From: Mesorhizobium sp. AR02
GTDB lineage: Bacteria > Pseudomonadota > Alphaproteobacteria > Rhizobiales > Rhizobiaceae
Assembly (NCBI RefSeq): GCF_024746835.1
Contig: NZ_CP080531.1
Coordinates: 6,220,001-6,284,000, forward strand
DNA: 64,000 bases
Direction of reading: 5' to 3'
In this document: positions 45,401 through 51,850 of the stretch, piece after piece
Layout: each line of letters starts with the position of its first letter
Numbering within the stretch: position 1 is the first letter of the stretch
Program-made: the position numbers and the translations under genes
The notes under the pieces: model-generated
Seen by the model: only the letters and a program-made list of their open reading frames with translations
Told to the model about the DNA's origin: nothing
The model's database searches: none

Positions 45401-47519
45401 CGTCGGCGGCTTTTCCGGCAACTATCTCGGCCTCGACCAGGCACCGGCCGCAAGCAGCATGATGATGGCCATGGTCGCCGCCCCGCAAGGCTTCATGGGC
45501 AGCGCCGGCGGCGGTGGCACCGGCGGCGCCATCACCTTCACGCAGACGGCCGACCTCGCGGTCACCGGCAAGAATTCCTTCGCGCTGATGGAGCAGAGTG
45601 CCGGCGGCACTGGCAACATTGCCGACAATGGCGACATCAACGTCACCATCGCCAGTGGCGTGACGATCACCGGCGGCTCGGGTGCGGGTGCCGGCATCGG
45701 TTACAAGGACGGCAAGGACAATCTGCTGACCAACAACGGCATCGTCCGTTCGGTATCGCTGATCGACGGCTACGCCATGCGCGGCGGCATCGGCAATGAA
45801 ACGTTCGACAACAAGTACCTGACGGTCGGATCGATGGACCTCGGCGCCGGTCTCAACATCTTCAACAACAAGACCAACGCGGTCTACCTGATGGGCGACA
45901 CGGTCTATCTCGACCTGCCCGGCCAGTTCAAAAATGACGGTTACGCCGCTCCCGGCGGTCTCGACCGCGTGATGACGACCGAGGTCACCGGCAACTGGTC
46001 GCAGTCGCTTGGCGGCGTCTATCTGCTCGATCTCGATCTCGACCCTGAAGCGGACCGCATCAATGTGAGCGGGACCGCCGACGTCAATGGCCTGGTCAGC
46101 ATCAACATCATGAACCCCGGCGCGGCAAAGCCGGGCAATCAGGATTACATCATCCTGGAGGCGCAGGGCGGCGTCACCGACAATGGATTGAAGCTGGATA
46201 CGATCCCAAGTGCTGTGGCGCAGTATTCGCTGAAATATCCGAATCCTGAGGATATCGTCCTCAATGTCGACATCAATTTCGCCCGCACCGGCCTGACCGA
46301 GAACCAGACCGCGGTGGGCTCGGCGATCAACGCGATCCAGACCGACCAGACCTCGCCGAACTTCACCAAGATCGCCAACGCGATCTTCTATATCCCGACG
46401 CTCGACCAGCTTGGCGCCGTCTACGACACCATCTCGGGCGAGGGCATCAGCGGCTTCCAGCAGCCTGAGTTCGACGCCAACAGCACTTTCCTCGCCCAGA
46501 TGAACCGGCAGGCGGATGCCTGGCGCATGGGCCTGGCGACGGATCCGATGAGCCAGTCGCTGAAAGCGCCGGCAACGGCCTATGCCGAACCGCCGGGCAA
46601 AGCCAATCCGTTCGATGCCTTGACCAAGGCGCCTAACGAGCAGCGCTGGAATTACTGGGCGACGGCGGGCGGCAATTCGGGCCTGGCTTCCGGCGATCCC
46701 GTGGTCGGCAGCGCGGCCCTTGGCTACAAGACCGGCAACTTTGCCGTCGGCCTGGACTCGCAGGGCGATCCCGATGTCCTGATGGGTTTCGCGCTGGGTG
46801 GCGTCGCCGGATCCTTCGCCGTGCCGGACCGCGAAACCTCCGGCAACATCATCGGCGGCCATGCCGGCGCCTATGGCGCGCGCAAATGGGGCCAGTTCTA
46901 CATCAACGGCTCGCTGGCGATGGACCTCTACAGCAACACGACCGACCGCTTCACCTCGGTTCCGGGCGCGCCCAATCCGCTCAATCCGGTGCCGGCCATA
47001 ACCAGGGAACACTGGACCGGCGATTTCATGAGCGCCGGCTTCGGCACCAGCCTCGAGGCCGGCTGGCGGCAGCCATTCGGCGCCGGCGCAATCACGCCGT
47101 TCGCCGGGCTGCAGTTCCAGGCATTGGCGATGCAGGCCTTCTCGGAAAAGTCGACCAGCGACGGAGCGCTCGGCCTCGACTTCGACAGCCGCACGGTCAT
47201 CTCGGTGCCGGTCTCGCTCGGCCTGCAGCTCGACACGACGGTTGCTATCGGCGAGAGCAAGACGCTGCAAGCCTGGGGTCGTGCCGCCTGGCTGCACGAG
47301 TTCAATCCGGACCGCTCGGTCGAACCAACCTTCCAGGCAGCACCCCGCTATGCCTTCGTCGTCCAGGGCGCTGCAGCCGCTGAAGACGCGGTCGCCGTCA
47401 ACGCTGGCGTCAAGCTGAACTGGAGCTCCAACACCTCGGTGTTCGCCACTTTTGATGGCAAGTTCGCTGACAAGGTGCAGACCTACGGCGGCAATGTCGG
47501 GTTCAGGGTGAACTGGTAG
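36447..47519 (+). CDS. Giant glycine-rich repeat autotransporter (type Va secretion)
   Basis: About 3,690 residues. An extended signal region (~1-53, with FLGLSGFAAIAAILTALTLFVGS and cleavage near AEA) is followed by a passenger with about 43 copies of a ~60-75-residue unit. Each unit is centred on SxGI(L/F)AQS(V/I)GGGGGNGG and followed by a V-x-V-x-S-x-G-x-I-x-T-x-G strand, predicting a very long beta-helix. From ~3,100 a pertactin-like linker leads to a 290-residue C-terminal autotransporter barrel (from WNYWATAGGNSGL to the final aromatic FRVNW). The barrel would insert in the outer membrane and display the passenger as an adhesin. Start among GTG 36444 and ATG 36447/36450. Confidence 0.9.
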   Translation: MMTRVGGGAAESRFVSDWLKQGFLGLSGFAAIAAILTALTLFVGSTGPAEATCTGPSGGVENCAGAGTQSDISYSPPVTTLNVNTLTIDPSRISLTGTGAAPPPPGAGVQHYTCSSNDPARCTITPATPASNGHPATAESCAGPDCVAPPVKADGGPSGTSGPTLVVNYNQPAANTNTPNSGAVIATGTIGVLGASNGSRGGNGSNGYVFSDGGDGHDGADGGTVTVNVDGAVKTSNNCVLPTACPNAGIVASSVGGDGGDGGDAKGISGDAGNGGLGGSGGNATVNFNSGSVETLGNYSAGIAAISQGGHGGNGGGGGGLVFNPGGGSPAGAGGNANVFTGVGTTITTYGIYSHGIAAQSIGGGGGGSAGGFGLFSSSGGGGGNGGNGGIVQVTNNADITTWGNNSQGILAQTIGGGGGDGGSNFGLFASGGSGSLGGNGGPANVVTVGVTNSGAIVTHGQESNGILAQSIGGGGGNGGNSGGLVSLGGDGASTTNGGIVEVTNTSAGSISTDGKQSAGIFAQSVGGGGGNGGTSGGLFSAGGKGGAGGNGARVTVTNAGDIETGKNGAASVNSAGIFAQSVGGGGGNGGGAFSGGIGFSVAIGGAGGSGGTSGAVEVLRDASDTAYSIITHGDQSDAVFAQSIGGGGGNGGFSVSGAVGVLALAMGGAAGNASDGNIVTVETAGSLTTYGQGSRGIFAQSIGGTGGNGGAAIAVAVNATGTFAAAIGIGGDGGAGGASKLVTVSSLSDISTAGNNAGGIVAQSVGGGGGNGGYSIGGAIGGAVGIAVNIGGKGAGGGYGADVIVGSSGSIHTKGNNSTGILAQSVGGGGGNGGFTISAALGGGAASVGLGGAGAEGSNAGNVTVNADGAGHAIATGYAGTWNLVTEGKNAVGIQAESIGGGGGNGGFSGSLAAGGLVGVGVSLGGTGGGGGDAGTATVNNGKKVGNTVTQNNILTIDDNSTGILAQSIGGGGGNGGFAVTLSVSGSYEGAGGAAAVSVGGSGATGGVGKDVFVTSYGNIATYGKQSDGILAQSIGGGGGNGGFSVAGTFTTGALGASVAVGGSGGSGQSAGEVTVTSTGNIQTHGDQSIGIMAQSVGGGGGNGGFAGAGAITLQGVSAAVGLGGNGAGGGSAKTVRVTSTGDITTYGDQAIGILAQSVGGGGGNGGSTVSLALAKDAGIGVALGGKGGAAGNGLDVTVISTGNISTGAGFTSGGVRGTGAAGILAQSVGGGGGNGGFAGTLGGGKSIAVGVAFGGSGAGGGSADIVKVTSTGNISTNFDNSSGIIAQSIGGGGGNGGFSVAVTGALGDPDAATASVAIGGKGGVGGVGKDVTVTSTGTITTTGKFSNGILAQSIGGGGGNGGFAVAGSATTGNAGIGVGVGGTGATGSTSGKVIINSYSLVDANGQPVLQAPASNTVSIWTQGDNSSGIFAQSVGGGGGSGGFAGSLGVGLGGGLGVSIGGGAGSSSTADTVTVTSYNNILTGGKDSFGIMAQSVGGGGGNGGFAIALAGSKDMAASVAVGGSGSSGGDAAVVTVTSTGNIKTTGDGSHAIFAQSVGGGGGNGGGAVAGTLTGQGTGSLAVGVGGSGDNGGDAKAVTVTSTGDLRTEGLKADGILAQSIGGGGGNGGFTGALAITTGAGAIGVGVGGSGKGGGNADTVTVTSTGNIVTLKNGSNGILAQSVGGGGGNGGAAVTIAGAGQKAAAAVSVGGAGAKGGTSQLVTVNNIGTIDTTGDKANGILAQSIGGGGGTGGFAISGEMVVDGAGGAAVSIGGNGGTGQDGGRVIVNSNVGTTLANNNATIHTVGGDSNGIFAQSVGGGGGDGGFSGAVSVTGQNAKAAIGVSVGGSGAGSGDGKTVNVTSVDNILTEGNGANGILAQSVGGGGGNGGFSFAATIKGSLGKNQSKNGAVSVSLGGGAGSGGDAEKVTVDSTGIIQTGGDKAFGVLAQSVGGGGGTGGLSVAAALNLGEGGNQITAAVGGEGGGGGIGGEVLLTRHGSTTTTGDQSIGLFAQSVGGSGGNGGMAISGVIAGTDAKTLSASVGGFGGAGTNSGKVTIDNTGAISTYGVESHAIQAQSIGGGGGNGGMAVSAVIGSLGTGTNFNAGVTVGGFGGDAGFAGDVFVTNHGLLQTGLLAAGQTTTNGDGAYGIFAQSVGGGGGSGGNAITGVLGLNGNNAGTQVNVSVAVGGAAGNGNTGGNVTIRQYGGIETNGMGAFGILAQSIGGGGGTGGRANSISLQLGAKCTLPKVCEPAGGKPNWNLQATVGGAGGTGNDAMTVDVGNYDFITTHGDKSSGIVAQSIGGGGGIGGDAYVGTGGLLAIPYVPVDPTLLLKPLGTSSLTRSGTVAIGGNGAGGGNGGTVIVTNEGVITTHGTKSDGIHAQSIGGGGGDGGDGEAGALGTVGIGGQGKAAGNGGAVTVTNGKADLSQAGMAIIQTFGTSPTPPAQGAPSADPEQGYSAGIFAQSVGGGGGTGGGAGGLLSLGGSGKAGGTGGHVTVNNYGGILTHADDSVGIFAQSIGGGGGAGGSLGISAIAVGGSGGASGSGGQVDVINDAMIETHGIDSYAIQAQSVGGGGGSGGGKNGGITGSIPALISIGGAGGSSGIGGIVNVTNNNSLHTYGAGADGINAQSIGGGGGSGGRAIGFIAVGGKGGDVGNGTIAGSNGGGGAVSVNNNANGTITVEGVGAHGIFAQSVGAGGGSGGGAFGVSIVPVAIGVGGGGGSSGDGGVVTVNNHGDITTVSASSVAIFAESIGGGGGTGAMSVAASPVPGAFTFGIGGDGGANGKGGNVNVTNFSDGIIHTQGFGSTGIMAQSVGGGGGAGGASYSVSAGPPGLAIALGGKGAAGGDGGVVTVINNGAMQLDGDNSVAIFAQSVGGGGGSGGTAIAAAIGVPVFIGGDTGATGKGGDVTVTNTGQIRLTGNGSVGIFAQSVGGGGGVVTAGTDGIVQAVAGGSGNGGVVTINSNVAMLITGDNSVGVFGQSIGGGGGVGGFSGNYLGLDQAPAASSMMMAMVAAPQGFMGSAGGGGTGGAITFTQTADLAVTGKNSFALMEQSAGGTGNIADNGDINVTIASGVTITGGSGAGAGIGYKDGKDNLLTNNGIVRSVSLIDGYAMRGGIGNETFDNKYLTVGSMDLGAGLNIFNNKTNAVYLMGDTVYLDLPGQFKNDGYAAPGGLDRVMTTEVTGNWSQSLGGVYLLDLDLDPEADRINVSGTADVNGLVSINIMNPGAAKPGNQDYIILEAQGGVTDNGLKLDTIPSAVAQYSLKYPNPEDIVLNVDINFARTGLTENQTAVGSAINAIQTDQTSPNFTKIANAIFYIPTLDQLGAVYDTISGEGISGFQQPEFDANSTFLAQMNRQADAWRMGLATDPMSQSLKAPATAYAEPPGKANPFDALTKAPNEQRWNYWATAGGNSGLASGDPVVGSAALGYKTGNFAVGLDSQGDPDVLMGFALGGVAGSFAVPDRETSGNIIGGHAGAYGARKWGQFYINGSLAMDLYSNTTDRFTSVPGAPNPLNPVPAITREHWTGDFMSAGFGTSLEAGWRQPFGAGAITPFAGLQFQALAMQAFSEKSTSDGALGLDFDSRTVISVPVSLGLQLDTTVAIGESKTLQAWGRAAWLHEFNPDRSVEPTFQAAPRYAFVVQGAAAAEDAVAVNAGVKLNWSSNTSVFATFDGKFADKVQTYGGNVGFRVNW
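36981..45700 (+). repeat. Tandem ~200-bp coding repeats of the autotransporter passenger
   Basis: Each unit contains a GGC-rich core encoding GGGGGNGG preceded by codons for AQS(V/I). By eye I count 43 units plus one degenerate copy (AAISQGGHGGNGG) at the start; later units (from ~43,400) drift to GGGGGSGG, AGG and TGG. Strong codon periodicity produces long meaningless open frames on the other strand. Confidence 0.85.
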
Positions 47520-47524
47520 GGGAT

Positions 47525-47540
47525 AGGCCAGCGCTGGCCT
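47525..47540. terminator. Short palindrome after the autotransporter gene
   Basis: AGGCCA-GCGC-TGGCCT starts six bases after the stop, followed by TCCCCCTT. It may be a weak bidirectional terminator between the convergent autotransporter and binding-protein genes; there is no proper T-run. Confidence 0.35.
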
Positions 47541-47604
47541 TCCCCCTTCGCTCGACTGATGCTTCCCTGGGCAAGCCAGAAGGCTCGATGGCTGTTCTCG
47601 TTCG

Positions 47605-48690
47605 CTATTCAAGACCCTTGGCATGGTCCCAGGCTTTCGACCACATCCTCAGGGCTTTCTGGTCGAGCGCTTTCGGCAAATGCAAGCGCTTCTGGGCTTC
47701 CTCCGAGGGATAGAGATTTGGGTCGCCGCGCAATGTCTCGTCGAGCAGTGCAAGTGCTGCCTTGTTGGCGGTCGAGAAACCGGTGTCCGTGGCCGCGGCG
47801 GCGGCGATTTCCGGACGCAGCACAAAGTCGATGAAGGCGTGCGCGGCTTCCGGGTGCGGGGCATCGCTCGGTATCGCCAATATGTCGGCCCACACCAGAT
47901 TGCCTTCCTTCGACAGCCGATAGGTGATGGAGAACGGCCGCTTCGCTTCCTTGGCCCTGATGTCGGCGATGTGCATGTCGCCGGAAAAGCCGAGCGACAG
48001 GCAGGCATCGCCGTCGGCAAGATCGTTGATGTAGCTGGAGCTGTGGAACTTGCGCACGTAGGGGCGGACCTTCGAGACCACGTCCACCGCTTTCTGCAAC
48101 TCGTCGGGATTGGTGGGGTCCGGGTCCAGGCCGAGATAGATCAGCGCCAGGCCCAGCACCTGCTCGGCGTCGTCGAGCATGGTGATGCCGCACGGTGCGA
48201 ATTTGGCTGTTATCTCAGGATCGAAAAGCATGCGCAGCGAGTCGACCGGGGCATCGGGCATGATCGCGCGGATCTTCTCGACGTTGTAGCCGACGCCGGT
48301 CGTTCCCCACATCCACGGCACGCCATGCGCGCCGCCCTTGTCGACCTCGTCGAGACGAGCCTCGACAGCCGGATCGAGATTGCCGAGGTTGGAGAGGCGG
48401 CTCTTGTCGAGAGCTGCCCAGACGCCTGTCGGCAATTCGCGCTGCAGATGCGGCGCGAGATTGATGGTGACGAGGTCGTAGCCCGAGCCGCCGGTCAGCA
48501 GTTTGGTTTCGACCATGTCGTTGGAATCGAACATGTCGTAGGTGACCTTGATGCCGGTTTGTGCCTCGAATTTTTCGATGCTGCCGGGCCCAAAATAAGA
48601 CTCCCAGGAATAGAGATGCAGGATTTTTTCCTCGGCCTGCGCCGAGGTCGCAAAAAGGCATGCCGCGGCGAGCGCGAGCCAATGTTTCAT
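47605..48690 (-). CDS. Polyamine/agmatine-type periplasmic binding protein (PotF/PotD-like)
   Basis: ~361 residues with a signal peptide (MKHWLALAAACLFATSAQA). The mature chain opens EKILHLYSWESYFGPGSIEKFEAQTGIKVTYDMFDSNDMVETKLLTGGSGYDLV, the hallmark of PotD/PotF receptors, and has VPWMWGTTGVGYN. AAGGAGG precedes two adjacent ATGs; 48690 is better spaced than 48693. It is last of four genes for agmatine breakdown, yet no permease or ATPase gene accompanies it. It may serve a transporter encoded elsewhere, or act as a sensor partner. Confidence 0.88.
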   Translation of the reverse strand: MKHWLALAAACLFATSAQAEEKILHLYSWESYFGPGSIEKFEAQTGIKVTYDMFDSNDMVETKLLTGGSGYDLVTINLAPHLQRELPTGVWAALDKSRLSNLGNLDPAVEARLDEVDKGGAHGVPWMWGTTGVGYNVEKIRAIMPDAPVDSLRMLFDPEITAKFAPCGITMLDDAEQVLGLALIYLGLDPDPTNPDELQKAVDVVSKVRPYVRKFHSSSYINDLADGDACLSLGFSGDMHIADIRAKEAKRPFSITYRLSKEGNLVWADILAIPSDAPHPEAAHAFIDFVLRPEIAAAAATDTGFSTANKAALALLDETLRGDPNLYPSEEAQKRLHLPKALDQKALRMWSKAWDHAKGLE

Positions 48691-48728
48691 CATGTCCTCC
48701 TTTGGTGGCCCCGGACGGGGCTGTTCAG

Positions 48729-49619
48729 TCAGGCCGCATTTTTGGCAAGCAGGCGATCCGGCGTCGGCTCCAGCAGCACGCCGTAGAGATCGGGGCGCCG
48801 GTCGCGGAACACGCCCCAGCTGCGCCTCGCGGCGGCGATCTCGTCGAGGTCGAGTGCCGCCGTGATCACGGCGTCGCTGACGCGGTCGGCTTCGGCCAGC
48901 TTGGCGCCGGTATGGTCGGCAATGAAGGATGAGCCGTAGAAGACGATCTCGTTTGCTTCGCCGGTCTCGACGCCGACCCGGTTGGCGGCGATGACCGGGG
49001 TCAGATTGGCGCCGGCATGGCCCTGCATGACGCGCTGCCAATGGTCGCGGGAATCCCAGCCGCGATAGGATGGTTCCGAGCCGATGGCCGTCGGATAGAT
49101 TAACATTTCGGCGCCCATCAGCACCATGGCGCGGGCGGCTTCCGGAAACCACTGATCCCAGCAGATACCGGCGCCGATCTTGCCGGCGGCGGTTTCAAAG
49201 ACGCGGAAGCCGGTGTCGCCGGCGGCGAAATAGAGTTTTTCCGAGTAGCCTGGGCTGTTCGGGATATGGCTCTTGCGGTAGTGGCCGAGCACCGTGCCAT
49301 CGGCGTCGATCATGACCAGCGTGTTGTACAACGCCGAGCCGTCGCGTTCGAACAGCGAAACCGGCAGGACGACGCCTGTCTCGCGCGCCAGCGCCGCCAT
49401 TCGCGCGATGGTCTTGTGTCCTTCAAGGGGGAGGGCGCGGATAGTATGGCGCCTGTCCTCATCCATGCAGAAGTAGACGCCTTCAAACAGTTCCTGCAGC
49501 ACGACGAGTCCGGCACCACGCCATGCGGCTTCGCGGACGTGATTTTCGAGCTTGTCGAGGTTGTTTTCGACCTCATCGGTGCAGGAGATCTGGACAGCGG
49601 CGGCGATCAGTTGGCGCAT
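48729..49619 (-). CDS. aguB: N-carbamoylputrescine amidase
   Basis: Hydrolyses N-carbamoylputrescine to putrescine, CO2 and ammonia. 296 residues of the carbon-nitrogen hydrolase (nitrilase) fold with the catalytic triad Glu43 (VVLQELFEG), Lys116 (HYRKSHIPNSPGYSEK) and Cys153 (GAGICWDQWFPE). Length and the YPTAIGSEP and GRDHWQRVMQGHA-like regions match plant and bacterial AguB. It lies directly downstream of the two agmatine deiminase genes, giving the complete agmatine to putrescine route. Confidence 0.93.
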   Translation of the reverse strand: MRQLIAAAVQISCTDEVENNLDKLENHVREAAWRGAGLVVLQELFEGVYFCMDEDRRHTIRALPLEGHKTIARMAALARETGVVLPVSLFERDGSALYNTLVMIDADGTVLGHYRKSHIPNSPGYSEKLYFAAGDTGFRVFETAAGKIGAGICWDQWFPEAARAMVLMGAEMLIYPTAIGSEPSYRGWDSRDHWQRVMQGHAGANLTPVIAANRVGVETGEANEIVFYGSSFIADHTGAKLAEADRVSDAVITAALDLDEIAAARRSWGVFRDRRPDLYGVLLEPTPDRLLAKNAA

Positions 49620-49627
49620 GGCTCACC

Positions 49628-50719
49628 TCACCTTGGTTGCTGTTGTGTGACGCAGTGGATGCCGCCGCCATTCTCGTAGATGCGGTCCATGTCGAGCTCG
49701 ACGATGCGGCGGTCCGGGTGCAGCCGGCCAAGCGTTTCCTTGGCCAGGGCATCGGCTTTCCTGTCGCCGAACTGCGGCGTGTAGAGCGCGCCGTTGCCGA
49801 CATAGTAGTTGGCGTAGCTGGTCAGGAAGTCGTCGCTTGTCGAGCGCACGTCGGCGGCGGCGGGGATGGACACCACCTTGAAGCCACGCCCACCTGCATC
49901 CCTGGACCTGGCGAGGATTGCAAGCGCTTCGGCATGGGCGCGGCCCCATTCGGAGGTGTCGCCGGGAAAGCTGCTGGCGATCAGCAGGCCCGGTTTGACG
50001 AAGCGGAGCGAGCCATCGATATGGCCGTCGGTGATGTCGAGCCCGCGCACGCCGGGGACCCAGATTACCGTCTCGACGCCGAGTATCGACTTCAGATGCC
50101 GCTCGATATCGGCGCGGGAGAGACCTGGATTGCGGTTGTCGTTGACCCAGCAGCTTTCGGCCAGCAGCAAGGTTCCGTCGCCGTCATATTCGATGCCGCC
50201 GCCCTCGCCACGGATCGCGGCGACATGACGGGGCACATTGAGGTGTTGCACGACCTTGGCGGCGATCCCGGCATCGCTGGCATGCGCCTGCTTGTCGCCC
50301 CAACCATTGAAGCCAAAGTCCACGGCGGCAACAGTGCCATCGTCCGCGCGTACGAATACCGGGCCGGAATCGCGCATCCACATGTCGTCGGTCGCAATAT
50401 CGACGAGTTCGACTTTTGGACCGCACAGCCTTGCCGCCAGTTCATGTTCGGCTGCAGGGGCAGCCATCGTCACCGGCTCGTTCTCGGCGATCGCCGCGGC
50501 CAACCTGCCCAGCGTTTCCTGCACGCTCTCGTAATAAGCGCCTGGTCCGCCATAGACCGCAGGCGTGCTCGGCCAGGCCATCCAGGTTCCGGCATGCGGC
50601 TCAGCCTCCGAAGGCACGGTGACCTTCCAGCTTTCGGATGCCGCGATCGAGATCTCAGGCATGAGTGCCCACCCAGTTGCCGCCATGATGACGTGACGTC
50701 GCGTCCATGATGTCCTCAT
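49628..50719 (-). CDS. Agmatine deiminase with Tat signal (predicted periplasmic)
   Basis: 363 residues of the peptidyl-arginine/agmatine deiminase family converting agmatine to N-carbamoylputrescine. The N-terminus MRTSWTRRHVIMAATGWAL has a twin arginine and hydrophobic core, an export signal absent from the paralogue next door. Catalytic features: WMRDSGPVF, GEGGGIEYDGDGTLL, DGHIDGSLRF and the nucleophile in GGGIHCVTQQQP (Cys356). GAGG precedes the ATG at 50719. A periplasmic deiminase would process agmatine before uptake, fitting the nearby polyamine-type receptor. Confidence 0.85.
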   Translation of the reverse strand: MRTSWTRRHVIMAATGWALMPEISIAASESWKVTVPSEAEPHAGTWMAWPSTPAVYGGPGAYYESVQETLGRLAAAIAENEPVTMAAPAAEHELAARLCGPKVELVDIATDDMWMRDSGPVFVRADDGTVAAVDFGFNGWGDKQAHASDAGIAAKVVQHLNVPRHVAAIRGEGGGIEYDGDGTLLLAESCWVNDNRNPGLSRADIERHLKSILGVETVIWVPGVRGLDITDGHIDGSLRFVKPGLLIASSFPGDTSEWGRAHAEALAILARSRDAGGRGFKVVSIPAAADVRSTSDDFLTSYANYYVGNGALYTPQFGDRKADALAKETLGRLHPDRRIVELDMDRIYENGGGIHCVTQQQPR

Positions 50720-50730
50720 TGCCGGCCTCG

Positions 50731-51753
50731 CTACAGCGGCTGTTCCTGGGTGATGCAGTGGATGGCGCCGCCTGCCGGCACGACGGCGCCGACATCGACG
50801 GTGACGATGCGGCGGTCGGGGAAGGCCCGGGCAACCGCAGCCTTGGCTTCCTCACCCGACGGGCGCCCGAAACCCGGCATGACGACGCCGCCATTGGCGA
50901 GCGCGAAATTGATGTAGGAGCGGGCAAACACCGCGCTCGTTGCCTCGACGTCGTACGCCTCGGGGATAGGGATGACTTCGAAATTGCGGCCGCGCGCATC
51001 GGTCTGGCTGGCAAGCGCTGCAAGATTGTCGGCAAGGATGCGGCCGTGCAGGTCGGACGGATCGGGATTGAATTCGAACATCACCACCCCGGGCCTAACG
51101 AAGCAGCACATGCCGTCGACATGGCCGTCAGTCTCCAGATCCAGCGGATCGCCGGGAAGCCATACGACCTTTTCGAGGCCGAGCATGCGCAACAATTCCT
51201 TCTCCACCCAGGCCTTCGAGATGCCGGGATTGCGGTTGGAATGGAGCAGGCTGGTTTCGGTCGCGATCAGCGTGCCTTGCCCGTCGGTCGTCAGCGAGCC
51301 GCCTTCGCAATGCAGGAAGGAACGCAGGATGGATGCGTCCTCGCGAGCCAGCAACCGCTCGGCCAGCGCGTTGTCCTGGTCATAGGGTTCATGCTTGCGG
51401 CCCCAGGCATTGAAGCGCCAGGACACGCCGGCAAGGCCACCATCGGCCAGTTTCAGGAAGGTCGGGCCGGAATCGCGGATCCAGCAATCATCGATCGGAA
51501 TTTCGACCAGCTCGATCCGGTTTCCAAGCTGGGCTCGGGCGCCGCCGGCATGGTCGGGATGGGCCACCATGGTGACAGGCTCGAACTGGGCGATGGCGTG
51601 GGCGACATCGGTGTAGGCCTTCTGCATGGCGGGCAGGGTGGCGCCATACATGTCCTGCCGATGCGGCCAGGCCATCCATGTCCTGGCATGCGGCTCGAAC
51701 TCCGCCGGACGGCGGAACTTCACCTGCTGCATCGGCCATTCGATGGCGTTCAT
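50731..51753 (-). CDS. aguA: Agmatine deiminase (cytoplasmic)
   Basis: 340 residues, same family as its neighbour, without signal peptide. Motifs: HARTWMAWPHRQDMYG, DDCWIRDSGPTFLK, HCEGGSLTTDGQGTL, TDGHVDGMCCFV and the nucleophile in GGAIHCITQEQP (Cys333). I chose ATG 51753 (MNAIEWPM) with GGAG six bases upstream; 51765 is in frame but lacks a site. First gene of the minus-strand operon, divergent from the LysR regulator. Confidence 0.92.
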   Translation of the reverse strand: MNAIEWPMQQVKFRRPAEFEPHARTWMAWPHRQDMYGATLPAMQKAYTDVAHAIAQFEPVTMVAHPDHAGGARAQLGNRIELVEIPIDDCWIRDSGPTFLKLADGGLAGVSWRFNAWGRKHEPYDQDNALAERLLAREDASILRSFLHCEGGSLTTDGQGTLIATETSLLHSNRNPGISKAWVEKELLRMLGLEKVVWLPGDPLDLETDGHVDGMCCFVRPGVVMFEFNPDPSDLHGRILADNLAALASQTDARGRNFEVIPIPEAYDVEATSAVFARSYINFALANGGVVMPGFGRPSGEEAKAAVARAFPDRRIVTVDVGAVVPAGGAIHCITQEQPL

Positions 51754-51832
51754 CAAACTCTCCATTCATGTATCGAACTCATTGTTAATCGGCATCAGCC
51801 GCCGTACAACTGAGAAGGATTCCTGACTTCAG

Positions 51833-51850
51833 TGAATGGAATTCATGAAT
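51833..51850. promoter_or_regulatory. LysR box overlapping the regulator's start (agmatine cluster)
   Basis: TGAAT-N3-ATTCA (51833-51845) has T-N11-A spacing and overlaps a second palindrome ATTCATGAAT (51841-51850) that runs into the LysR ATG. Another ATTCATG half-site lies near the agmatine deiminase start (51764-51770). Position suits LysR autorepression and control of the divergent operon. Confidence 0.45.

Noticed and set aside
36981..45700. Regular ~200-bp repeats considered as a CRISPR or satellite array.
   Set aside because: Repeats are coding, keep one frame for 11 kb, and spacers are not unique short sequences; no cas genes nearby.
38160..47624. Very long open frames on the minus strand opposite the autotransporter (for example 38160-39920, 42000-44642, 44667-47624).
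   Set aside because: They mirror the GGC-rich repeat codon periodicity, have low-complexity Ala/Arg/Asp or Pro composition, no ribosome sites and no domain. The plus-strand gene has a signal peptide and barrel.
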